In this document: one piece after another, positions 1-8,277 of the stretch
How positions within the stretch are numbered: position 1 is the stretch's first letter
Layout of the letters: each line of letters begins with the position of its first letter
Assembly: GCA_007132315.1 (NCBI GenBank)
Contig: SLOW01000170.1
Coordinates: 1-16,438, forward strand
Direction of reading: 5' to 3'
DNA length: 16,438 nucleotides
DNA from: Opitutales bacterium
GTDB taxonomy: Bacteria > Verrucomicrobiota > Verrucomicrobiia > Opitutales > T3Sed10-336
Notes under the pieces: generated by a model
What the model saw: only the letters and a program-made list of their open reading frames with translations
Databases searched by the model: none
What the model was told of the DNA's origin: nothing
Position numbers and translations under genes: made by a program

Positions 1-33
1 GTTGCAGAAAACATCACACTTCGCACGGCGGGA

Positions 34-1266
<1,233 letters not shown>

Positions 1267-1477
1267 TAATTAGGCCTTGCATTCAACGCCTTTTCCCATT
1301 CAATAGTATTGAAGAGCTTGGAGAGATCGACAGCGGCGTGATTTTCCTGAATTCTTAAAAAGTTGCCGTGCAATACAGGTCATTTAGGTTATAGCTTTGT
1401 ACGCAATGATTCACTCGACGCTCATTCAATCAATCCAAACTCACGCAGAAACCAACCAACTCAATCCAAATCCTTAC
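1267..1477. other. Intergenic region between glyA and the pseudopilin gene
   Basis: This AT-richer stretch must contain the glyA 3' end signals and the promoter and leader of the pseudopilin gene. I found no clear stem-loop with a T tract and no strong promoter. The best promoter-like pair is TTGCCG at 1363-1368 and TAGGTT at 1385-1390 (16-nt spacer), which matches consensus poorly. In-frame starts at 1397 (TTG) and 1406 (ATG) would add an implausibly long leader to the prepilin. No RNA gene is recognisable. Confidence 0.4.
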
Positions 1478-2215
1478 ATGAATATGCATCCCAAGAGGGG
1501 GTTCACCCTTATCGAGCTTTTAACCGTTATCGCGATCATCGGCATTCTTGCCTCGATCCTTATTCCGACCGTGAGCAAGGTCCGTCAGACCGCTCGCCGT
1601 ACACTCGACAGCAGCAACCTGCGTCAGATCGGCCAGGCGGCGCTGATTTTCGCCAACGACAACCGCGACAACCTTCCCGGGCCGGTAGCCAGCGTCAACT
1701 GGTCCGACGGCCGCACTCTCGACATGCTCACACCTCCGGAAATCAAGTATTACGCGGGCGCGCTCGGCCTGACTGCCGGACTCAACGATGCCAGCATCTG
1801 GATTTCTGCCAATGAGGGGAATCGGCCATCGGAGATGACGTCGGTCTTGAATGGCCAGCGCACCGACCTCGAAGAAGAGTTCGCTGGGGCGGAATTCCTC
1901 AGCTTTGTGGTCGCGGGCGGGTTGAACATCGGTGACGGTTCCAGCGTGCCGATCGCCTGGACCCGCGGTCTCGCCTCCGACGGGCAATGGCGTTCCGGCT
2001 CCGGTAGCAACGGCAGCCTATACAACGGGGATGGCGGCCACATCGTCTTTATCGGTGGCAACGTCCGCTGGCAGACAGATCTGACTTCCAGTGGCAACCA
2101 GTTGCCGGACCGCGAAGCCGGTGACGATACCACCGAGGACATCCGTCGCGCCATGCCTGACAGAGTTCGGTTGAATGGCTGGATCTGGGCTCATCCGTCT
2201 GGCGGCACGCCCTGA
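1478..2215 (+). CDS. Type II secretion/type IV pilus-like pseudopilin with DGGH C-terminal motif
   Basis: The 245-residue product begins with a short basic leader (MNMHPKRG) followed by FTLIELLTVIAIIGILASILIP. This is a class III signal: prepilin peptidase should cut after Gly8, leaving N-methylated Phe9 with the conserved Glu at mature position 5 (Glu13), and the hydrophobic helix at 9-30. The C-terminal part holds GDGGHIVFIGGNVRW (184-198), the DG-H-x-x-F-x-G-G-x-V pattern that ends many pseudopilins of Verrucomicrobiota and Planctomycetota. I chose ATG 1478 because it gives a standard 8-residue leader; the frame is open back to TTG 1397 and ATG 1406, which would give leaders over 30 residues. 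No Shine-Dalgarno is evident. No other pilus or secretion gene lies nearby, so it is an orphan; these proteins are often exported structural or surface subunits of unknown role. Confidence 0.88.
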   Translation: MNMHPKRGFTLIELLTVIAIIGILASILIPTVSKVRQTARRTLDSSNLRQIGQAALIFANDNRDNLPGPVASVNWSDGRTLDMLTPPEIKYYAGALGLTAGLNDASIWISANEGNRPSEMTSVLNGQRTDLEEEFAGAEFLSFVVAGGLNIGDGSSVPIAWTRGLASDGQWRSGSGSNGSLYNGDGGHIVFIGGNVRWQTDLTSSGNQLPDREAGDDTTEDIRRAMPDRVRLNGWIWAHPSGGTP

Positions 2216-2266
2216 TGCGGAGGCCAGCATAGCCGGACTGATTGAATCGCAAACATTGTAAGAAAG

Positions 2267-2303
2267 CCGGCCGGGAGTTTTATGCTTCCCGGCCGGTTTT
2301 TTT
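2267..2303 (+). terminator. Intrinsic terminator of the pseudopilin gene
   Basis: A perfect 10-bp GC-rich stem (CCGGCCGGGA at 2267-2276 pairing with TCCCGGCCGG at 2287-2296) with a 10-nt loop is followed directly by seven T residues (2297-2303). It lies 51 nt after the pseudopilin stop codon and 74 nt before the pyrophosphatase start, so the two genes are probably separate transcription units. It is the clearest rho-independent terminator in the window. Confidence 0.93.
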
Positions 2304-2377
2304 GCTTTTAAACCATCCCTCGGCGGATCCCACAGCCACTATACCGGCGCCATTGACACGGTCCGTTTCTCCGAAGC

Positions 2378-4057
2378 ATGTCCGAGACTCCCACCTACAT
2401 CATCGGCCACCGCAATCCCGACGCCGACTCGATCTGCGCCGCCATCGCCTACGCCGACTTCAAGAACGCCCACGGCGACAACAACTGCCAGGCCGCGCGC
2501 TGCGGCAATTCCAACGCACGAATCGACACGATCCTGGAACGGTTCGAAACGCCGCTGCCGCCCTTCATCGGCGACGTGACGCCCCGGATCCGGGACATCA
2601 TGATCCGGGATGTGATCAAGATCGGCACCGCCGCCACCTGCGCGGAAGCGCTCGAACTGATCGACACCCACGACATCCGCATTCTTCCGGTGGTGGACAA
2701 CGAAAACCACCTGCGCGGGTCCGTCTCGGTCTTTCAACTCGGCGAGTTTTTTATCCCCAAGATCCGGGAACCCAAGGAAATGCGGCGCGTTCGCGGCGCC
2801 ACCGTCCGCACCATCATCGATTCCCTCAAAGCCAGGGTGATTCACTTCGAAGAGAACGACCCCGAGAGCGATCTCTTCGTCCGGGTTGGCGCGATGGACA
2901 TCCGCTCCTTCGGGCACCTGTCGGAAAAGGAAACCATTCCCCCGGAACGCAGTGTCATCGTCGTGGGCGATCGCCGCGATATTCAGGAGCACTCGATCAA
3001 CATGGGCGTGCGCCTGGTGGCGATCACCGGGGATCTCGAGGTCGATGACGACATCGTCCGTTTGGCGCGGGAACGAGGGGTCAGCCTGATCGTCAGTCCC
3101 TACGATTCCGCGACCACCGCTCTGAGCATTCGCTGCGCCGCCAAACTGGAGCGCCTGATCGACCGCAACGTGCCTTGTTTCGGACCCGATGCCAGTCTGA
3201 GCGACATCCGCAAGCGCATCACCACCCACAATGCCGCCGCCTTTATGGTCACCGGCACCGGCGGCGAACTGCTGGGCATTTTCACCAAGACCGACCTCAT
3301 CAAACCGGTCCGCACCCGCGTTATCCTGGTGGACCACAACGAGCTGAGCCAGGCCGTTCCAGGCGCCGAGCAGGTCAACGTGATCGAAATCGTCGATCAC
3401 CACCGCCTCGGCAATGTCCACACCAACCAGCCCATCCTGTTCCTCAACGAGCCGGTCGGATCGACCTGCACCATCATCGCCGATCTGTACCGCCGGGAAA
3501 GCATGACACCGTCGGCCCGCGTCGCTGGCGTCATGATGGGGGGCATCATCTCGGACACACTCAACCTCAACAGCCCGACCACCACCGAGAAGGACAGGAA
3601 CATCCTGCGTTGGCTGGCCGGGATCGCGGAAGTGAATTCCGACTCCCTGGCCGATCTGATTTTCAGCTCGGGCTCGGTGATTCTCAACCAGAAACCGGAC
3701 GCGGTCATTCGCAGCGATTTCAAGGTGTACGAAGAGGCCGGTCACCGGTTTTCGGTCTCCCAGGTGGAGGAACTCGGTTTCGACACGTTCTGGGAGAAAT
3801 CCGACGCCCTGCTCGGCGCCTTGGACGGCCTCAAAGCCGACGAGAAACTCGCCTTCTCCACCCTTCTCGTCACCGATATCAACAGCCAGAACTCCCTGCT
3901 GTTGATTCGCGGCAATTCGTCCCTGATCGACCTGATTCCCTACGCGGCTGTGGAAAAAGGCGAGATTTTCGAACTGCCCGGAGTGGTCAGCCGCAAGAAA
4001 CAGCTCATTCCGTTCCTGGTCGGGCTCCTCCAAAGTCTGCCGCCCGAAGAGGACTAA
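2378..4057 (+). CDS. ppaC: Manganese-dependent (family II) inorganic pyrophosphatase with CBS-DRTGG-CBS regulatory insert
   Basis: Predicted cytosolic enzyme hydrolysing pyrophosphate to two phosphates, pulling biosynthetic reactions forward. The 559-residue protein shows the DHH-superfamily catalytic half: GHRNPDADS at 10-18 (His11, Asp15, Asp17 as metal ligands), LVDHNE at 317-322 and VDHH at 339-342. ISDTLNLNSP (391-400) follows. The C-terminal DHHA2 half ends with the substrate-binding SRKKQ motif at 538-542. Between the first and second catalytic motifs sits an insert of about 240 residues: a CBS repeat (about 65-125), a DRTGG-like domain (about 190-255) and a second CBS repeat (about 261-309). 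Related CBS-PPases are inhibited by AMP/ADP and activated by ATP or diadenosine polyphosphates, so adenylate control is likely by family knowledge. Start ATG 2378 places the catalytic motif at the usual N-terminal distance. The preceding terminator suggests an independent promoter, though I found no convincing one. Confidence 0.93.
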   Translation: MSETPTYIIGHRNPDADSICAAIAYADFKNAHGDNNCQAARCGNSNARIDTILERFETPLPPFIGDVTPRIRDIMIRDVIKIGTAATCAEALELIDTHDIRILPVVDNENHLRGSVSVFQLGEFFIPKIREPKEMRRVRGATVRTIIDSLKARVIHFEENDPESDLFVRVGAMDIRSFGHLSEKETIPPERSVIVVGDRRDIQEHSINMGVRLVAITGDLEVDDDIVRLARERGVSLIVSPYDSATTALSIRCAAKLERLIDRNVPCFGPDASLSDIRKRITTHNAAAFMVTGTGGELLGIFTKTDLIKPVRTRVILVDHNELSQAVPGAEQVNVIEIVDHHRLGNVHTNQPILFLNEPVGSTCTIIADLYRRESMTPSARVAGVMMGGIISDTLNLNSPTTTEKDRNILRWLAGIAEVNSDSLADLIFSSGSVILNQKPDAVIRSDFKVYEEAGHRFSVSQVEELGFDTFWEKSDALLGALDGLKADEKLAFSTLLVTDINSQNSLLLIRGNSSLIDLIPYAAVEKGEIFELPGVVSRKKQLIPFLVGLLQSLPPEED

Positions 4058-4161
4058 AACTGACGTTTGGTCTGGCCATGGTGTGTGGTTTCTTACCATG
4101 CTGTGTGCTTTTTCAACGCCCGCGCCAGGACCCGGCGGGAACGCGCGACGAATCGCCACAC

Positions 4162-5634
4162 ATGCCATCCCGAAGGCCACCAGTTCACGTTCTATTCTGC
4201 CTCCTCTGGCTGGCCGGATCGAGCGCGGTTTCGGCACTGATTCCCGAACGCAATCTGTGGCCGGCCTTCGTCGGCGAGCCCGACCCGCAACAGGAGCGCT
4301 ACGAGCGCTGGCAGGGCGCCGGCCCCCTGTTCTTCGCCCGGGATGTCGCGGACACGCGGGCGTACGGGCTCCGGCCGCTCTACGTCGTTTTTCATCAGGA
4401 GGAGTACGACCAACGAAGTTTTCACGTCCTGTACCCGCTCTTTAACTACCGCCGCCGCCACCTCGGTTACTCCTGGGACGTGCTCACCCTGCTGCGCTAC
4501 CACCGGACGGGCAGTCCAAGCGACGACCCGCTGGTCAACCTCCGGCTGTCACCGATCTTCTTCTACGGCCGCGGGCCACAGCCGGAGGACGATTCCTTCG
4601 GCGTCATGCCGATCTACGGAGACGTTCACACCGTCTTCGGCCAGGACCGCTTCCAGTGGGTCCTCTTCCCGCTGTACGCCCGCGCCGAGAAGGACGGGCG
4701 CGTCCTGACCATGGCGCCGTGGCCATTCTTCCGGATTTACCGCGGTGAAGACGCGGGCGGTTTCGATATCTGGCCGTTCTACGGGCAGCGCCGGATCGAC
4801 GACGACTACGAACGCCGTTACTTCCTCTGGCCCCTGGGCTACCACACCCGGCGCGAACTGTGGAAGGACGAACCCTATGTGGCCCACGGTTTCCTGCCGT
4901 TTTACTCCCGCTCCCGTTCGGACCGCGCCGAAAGCGCCACCTACGTGTGGCCGTTTTTCGGCTACACCCGCAGCGAGGATCCCGAATACCTGGAAATCCG
5001 GTACTTCTGGCCGTTGATGGTCCAGCGCCGGGGCGAAAACCAGTACACCAACCGCATCGCGCCGTTCTACACGCGATCGATCCGCCGACACCGCGACCGG
5101 CAATGGATCCTCTGGCCCTTTTACCGGCACGAAAAGACCGCGAACCGTAATCTCCTGGAGGAACGGACGCAATTTCTCTACTTCCTCTACTGGTCGCTCA
5201 AACAGTCCGACCCCGCCCGCCCCGAGGCCGAATCGGCGCACCGCCGGCACCTCTGGCCCCTGTTCAGCAATTGGAGCGACGGCGCCGGCCGGCGGCAGAC
5301 GCAGTTGATCAGCCCGCTCGAAGTTTTTTTTCAGCACAACGAGATCGTTCGAACCACCTACACCCCCCTCTTCGCGCTGTACCAGCGGGACGTCGATCGT
5401 ACCGAAGACCGGTCTCGCCACGCCCTCCTGTTCCAACTGCTCACCTGGCAGCGCCGGGCCGACGACTATCGCTTGAACCTGGGACCGCTGCTCACGGTGG
5501 AACGCGAGGACGAACACCGGGGGTTTGAAATCCTGAAAGGTCTTGTCGGATACGAACAGGATCGCGGCCTCACGATCTTCTGGCTGGATCTTTTCCGGAA
5601 CGAAGACGAAGATCCCGAAGACGATCGCGAATGA
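4162..5634 (+). CDS. Exported WP-repeat protein, first gene of the mla operon (unknown function)
   Basis: I do not recognise a named family. The 490-residue product starts with a Sec signal peptide (basic MPSRR, hydrophobic core about 9-20, likely cleavage after the VSA at 23-25). The rest is built of about 22 units sharing aromatic/hydrophobic-Pro-[LIF]-[FY]. Motif prolines fall at residues 34, 55, 72, 92, 131, 150, 170, 188, 205, 224, 246, 264, 284, 301, 319, 366, 385, 402 and 442, with degenerate units near 111, 341 and 424. This gives a mean period of about 19.4 residues, and the strongest copies read WPFF, WPFY, WPLF. Hydrophobic strands alternate with Arg/Asp/Glu-rich turns, suggesting repeated beta-hairpins; a beta-barrel, solenoid or propeller is possible. 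Its stop overlaps the mlaE start (ATGA), implying coupled translation and a shared envelope role. ATG 4162 is preferred over in-frame ATG 4078 because it gives a compact signal peptide. Confidence 0.85.
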   Translation: MPSRRPPVHVLFCLLWLAGSSAVSALIPERNLWPAFVGEPDPQQERYERWQGAGPLFFARDVADTRAYGLRPLYVVFHQEEYDQRSFHVLYPLFNYRRRHLGYSWDVLTLLRYHRTGSPSDDPLVNLRLSPIFFYGRGPQPEDDSFGVMPIYGDVHTVFGQDRFQWVLFPLYARAEKDGRVLTMAPWPFFRIYRGEDAGGFDIWPFYGQRRIDDDYERRYFLWPLGYHTRRELWKDEPYVAHGFLPFYSRSRSDRAESATYVWPFFGYTRSEDPEYLEIRYFWPLMVQRRGENQYTNRIAPFYTRSIRRHRDRQWILWPFYRHEKTANRNLLEERTQFLYFLYWSLKQSDPARPEAESAHRRHLWPLFSNWSDGAGRRQTQLISPLEVFFQHNEIVRTTYTPLFALYQRDVDRTEDRSRHALLFQLLTWQRRADDYRLNLGPLLTVEREDEHRGFEILKGLVGYEQDRGLTIFWLDLFRNEDEDPEDDRE

Positions 5635-6389
5635 ACCAAATCAGGAAAATACTCGAACACTTTGGCGAGACCGTCGTCCTCTGTCTGCGGGCGTTCAGCC
5701 ACCTGCCCACCCTCCCGCGTCAGTGGCGGCGGCTGATCGAGCAGTGCTACCTCGTCGGCTACACCACGTTTCCCATCGTCGCGATTCTCAGTTTTTTCAT
5801 CGGCAGCGTGCTCGCGCTTCAGGCCGGCTACAGTCTCCAGGCGGTGGCGGGGCAGGACTTTATCGGCGCGCTGGTGGGGTTGTCCCTGGCTCGCGAGCTG
5901 GCGCCGGTGATGACCGCGATCCTCCTGGCCGGACGTGTCGGATCCGCGACCTCGGCCGAGCTGGCGACGATGAAGGTGTACCAGGAAGTGGACGCCCTGG
6001 TCACCATGAACATACCCCCGGAACGCATTCTGGTTCTGCCCCGGCTGGTCGCGGTCCTCCTCATGATGCCGGTGCTCACCCTGACCGCGAACCTGATCGG
6101 CTGGATCGGGGGCGCAATCATCGCCCAGAACGTCGATTTTATTCAGCTCGACACCCGGATCTACTTCCAAGGCATCCAGAATTTCGTCGGTTTCCGCGAT
6201 ATCATGGACGGCCTGATCAAAGCCGAGATCTTCGGATTCGTGGTGCTCCTGGTATCCTGCAACGTCGGGCTGCGAACGACCGGAGGTCCCCGCGAAATCG
6301 GTGCCTCGGTCACCCGGGCCGTGGTGATCTCGCTCATCCTCATCCTCATTCTCGACTACTTCGTCACCAGCGCCCTGATGCAGTTTTAA
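5631..6389 (+). CDS. mlaE: MlaE-family permease of an MCE/Mla lipid ABC transporter
   Basis: Inner-membrane permease subunit of an ABC complex that moves phospholipids (or related lipids) between the inner membrane and the periplasm-spanning MCE protein. The 252-residue length fits the family. An amphipathic N-terminus is followed by hydrophobic segments near 43-65, 78-100, 133-163, 198-212 and 228-248. The conserved MlaE core is clear: LSLARELAPVMTAILLAGR (84-102), then SATSAELATMKVYQEVDAL (105-123), and GGPREIGASVTRAVV (218-232). The ATG overlaps the stop of the WP-repeat gene by 4 nt, and mlaF follows after 21 nt. No STAS-domain mlaB is present between or beside these genes. Identification is firm; the exact lipid substrate and direction of transport cannot be read from sequence. 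Confidence 0.96.
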   Translation: MNQIRKILEHFGETVVLCLRAFSHLPTLPRQWRRLIEQCYLVGYTTFPIVAILSFFIGSVLALQAGYSLQAVAGQDFIGALVGLSLARELAPVMTAILLAGRVGSATSAELATMKVYQEVDALVTMNIPPERILVLPRLVAVLLMMPVLTLTANLIGWIGGAIIAQNVDFIQLDTRIYFQGIQNFVGFRDIMDGLIKAEIFGFVVLLVSCNVGLRTTGGPREIGASVTRAVVISLILILILDYFVTSALMQF

Positions 6390-6410
6390 TCCGATTCGTA
6401 CACTGTCGCC

Positions 6411-7214
6411 ATGAACCAAGACACCGCCCTCGAGCCGGAACGCAGCCGATCCTCCATCGGCCTGAAAATCGAACATCTCAGCAAGAGCTATGATTCGGTC
6501 ACGGTGCTCAACGACATCTCGCTCGAGGTCAATCCGGGAGAGATATTCGTGATCATGGGACCGAGCGGTTCGGGAAAAAGCGTTCTCCTCAAACAAGTGG
6601 CCGGACTGGAAGTGCCCACCCGGGGACGGATCCTGATCGACGGCAAGGACATCGCCGATCCCAAGACCCGGCCCTCGGTGTCGATGGCACTGGTCTTTCA
6701 GGCGGGTGCGCTGTTCAACTCCATGAGTGTCTTCGACAACCTGGCGCTCTACCCGCGCGAGCACCGGCTCTACAACCCGAAAACGATCCGCGACAAAGTC
6801 ATGCGGGCTCTCCAAACCCTTTCCCTGGAGGACGCCGCGGAAAAACATCCGTCGCAACTCAGCGGCGGCATGCGCAAGCGTGTAGCCATCGCCCGGGCGC
6901 TGGTCATGGAACCGGAGTTGATTCTCTACGACGAACCCACTTCCGAGCTCGATCCCACCATGGCCGCCACCATCAGCGAGGTCATCGCGGACCTGAAGGA
7001 GGAATTCGGGGTGACCAGCCTGGTGGTCTCGCACGATCGCGACCTGGCTTTGACCATTTCCGACCGGGTGGCGATCCTGATGCACGGGGACCTGCTTCAA
7101 GTGGCCACGCCGGAAAACACCCGGCGCTCCGAAAACCCGAGAGTGAAAGATTTCCTCAACCCGGTCATCGACATCAAGAATCCCCGTTTCAAGAAGAAGG
7201 AATACGCATCATGA
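6411..7214 (+). CDS. mlaF: MlaF-family ATPase of the Mla lipid transporter
   Basis: Cytoplasmic ATP-binding subunit that would power the MlaE permease. The 267-residue protein has all ABC ATPase motifs in order: Walker A GPSGSGKS (50-57), Q-loop VFQAGA with Gln97, signature LSGGM (150-154), Walker B ELILYDE with Asp174 and catalytic Glu175, D-loop SELDP (178-182), and the switch histidine His208 in VVSHDR. The D-loop carries Glu where many relatives have Gly (SGLDP). About 20 polar residues precede the ATPase fold (RSRSS), and the C-terminal 30 residues are basic (NPRFKKKEYAS). It lies 21 nt after mlaE and overlaps mlaD by 4 nt (ATGA), so the three are surely one operon. No obvious Shine-Dalgarno precedes its ATG. 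Confidence 0.95.
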   Translation: MNQDTALEPERSRSSIGLKIEHLSKSYDSVTVLNDISLEVNPGEIFVIMGPSGSGKSVLLKQVAGLEVPTRGRILIDGKDIADPKTRPSVSMALVFQAGALFNSMSVFDNLALYPREHRLYNPKTIRDKVMRALQTLSLEDAAEKHPSQLSGGMRKRVAIARALVMEPELILYDEPTSELDPTMAATISEVIADLKEEFGVTSLVVSHDRDLALTISDRVAILMHGDLLQVATPENTRRSENPRVKDFLNPVIDIKNPRFKKKEYAS

Positions 7215-8203
7215 GCCACACCCTGAACACCGCCCGCGTCGGATTGTTTTTCCTCCTCGGAGTCGCCCTCATCTGGGTCGTCTATCAGTCGCTGGGCGAA
7301 GGCACCTTTTTCCGCGAGGAGGGATACCGCGTCACGGCGCAGTTCGACGACCTCAAACAACTCAAAGCGGGTGACGAGGTGCGCATGGCCGGCGTCCGAA
7401 TCGGTTCTGTAGCCGAAACCCGTCTCGTCCGCGGACGCGGCGAAGCGGTGATGACCATCGACCACGGAATCGAGATTCCCGACGACTCGGTGGCCAGCGT
7501 GGCCATGGCCGGTCTGCTGGGCAACAACTTCATCGCCATCCAGGTGGGCTCGAGCGAGGGCGATCTGGGCGAAGGCGACGCGATCGCCAGCCGTTCCACG
7601 CCCGATTTCAATGAAGCCTTTGCCACCATCGGGGACATAACCGCCCGATTGGATGACTTTTTCGACGAGATCAGTGTGGCGGTGGCGTCGATGACCGACG
7701 CCGAGGACGGCCTGCTCACGAACCTCAACGCACTAGTCAAGGACAACCGCGAAAACCTCGGAGAAACCCTCGCCAACCTGCGCCAGGTCTCCGAGACCCT
7801 GGCTGCGGGCGAGGGCACGCTGGGCCGCCTGATTCACGATGACGAAGCCTACGATTCCCTCATGAGCATCGGCCGCAACATTGAAGGCGCGGCCGACGAG
7901 GCCAACCTGCTCGTCCGGGACTTCCGCGAGATCGTGGATGAGATCAAGAGCGGCGAAGGGCCCCTGGGAGCGTTGATTTACGACCGGGAAACGGCCGACG
8001 AACTTCGGCGGATCGTCCACAACCTCGGCGATGTCTCGGAAAAGCTCGCGGCCGGGGAAGGCACCCTGGGCCGATTGCTGGTGGACGACACCTTGTATCA
8101 CGACCTGCAGGCGGTGCTTCAGAAGGCCGAGCGAACGATCGACGGCCTCGGCGACCAGGGTCCGATCACCGCCGTGGGCATCGCCGCCAACGCCCTGTTC
8201 TGA
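7211..8203 (+). CDS. mlaD: MlaD-family MCE-domain protein with GEG repeats
   Basis: Membrane-anchored periplasmic lipid carrier of the Mla complex; MCE domains form hexameric rings with a central lipid channel. The 330-residue protein has one N-terminal transmembrane helix (about 9-26) followed by an MCE domain at about 38-120, recognisable by FDDLKQLKAGDEVRMAGVRIG (45-65) and AGLLGNNFIAIQVG (100-113). The remaining two thirds is a helical region with three copies of a [SA]GEG-[TP]-LG-x-L motif at residues 199-207, 247-255 and 281-289, each followed by an acidic D-x-x-Y/A-x-x-L stretch. Such a tail is expected to form a coiled tube extending the channel. AAGAAGG lies 10 nt upstream of the ATG and is the best ribosome-binding candidate in this operon. 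It is the last gene of the operon. Confidence 0.94.
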   Translation: MSHTLNTARVGLFFLLGVALIWVVYQSLGEGTFFREEGYRVTAQFDDLKQLKAGDEVRMAGVRIGSVAETRLVRGRGEAVMTIDHGIEIPDDSVASVAMAGLLGNNFIAIQVGSSEGDLGEGDAIASRSTPDFNEAFATIGDITARLDDFFDEISVAVASMTDAEDGLLTNLNALVKDNRENLGETLANLRQVSETLAAGEGTLGRLIHDDEAYDSLMSIGRNIEGAADEANLLVRDFREIVDEIKSGEGPLGALIYDRETADELRRIVHNLGDVSEKLAAGEGTLGRLLVDDTLYHDLQAVLQKAERTIDGLGDQGPITAVGIAANALF

Positions 8204-8239
8204 TCGCGTGAACCCTCTTTCCGAAGGAGCGGAACCGGC

Positions 8240-8268
8240 TTGTCTTCGAGATACCGGCATGGTTTAAT
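8240..8268 (+). promoter_or_regulatory. Sigma70-type promoter for the tagaturonate-epimerase-family gene
   Basis: TTGTCT (8240-8245, 4 of 6 consensus) is separated by exactly 17 nt from TTTAAT (8263-8268, 5 of 6). Transcription would start near 8275, only about 3 nt before the ATG at 8278, so the message would be essentially leaderless or translation begins further inside. It separates this gene from the mla operon. Sequence-pattern evidence only. Confidence 0.5.
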
Positions 8269-8277
8269 CTCAAGGAC

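Noticed and set aside
1363..1390. TTGCCG/TAGGTT as pseudopilin promoter
   Set aside because: Only 4 of 6 and 3 of 6 matches with a 16-nt spacer; below what chance gives in an AT-richer gap.
2353..2358. Perfect TTGACA just upstream of the pyrophosphatase
   Set aside because: With a 16-18 nt spacer the -10 would fall on the start codon (GCATGT region) and does not match consensus.
4077..4100. Inverted repeat CATGGT...ACCATG after the pyrophosphatase, followed by a short T run
   Set aside because: Only 6 bp of stem with a 12-nt loop and the T run is displaced by several bases; too weak to call a terminator.
3175..4161. Upstream extension of the WP-repeat frame
   Set aside because: The frame overlaps the pyrophosphatase out of phase and reads as Arg/His/Pro-rich shadow sequence; a signal peptide begins only at ATG 4162.
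2339..4237. 632-codon open frame on the - strand
   Set aside because: It is antisense to the clearly identified pyrophosphatase; its translation is low in recognisable motifs and rich in Asp/Gly/Val repeats typical of an antisense frame in GC-rich DNA.
5466..7100. 544-codon open frame on the - strand
   Set aside because: It lies opposite the end of the WP-repeat gene, mlaE and most of mlaF, all supported by family motifs or coupling; the translation is highly charged with no domain.
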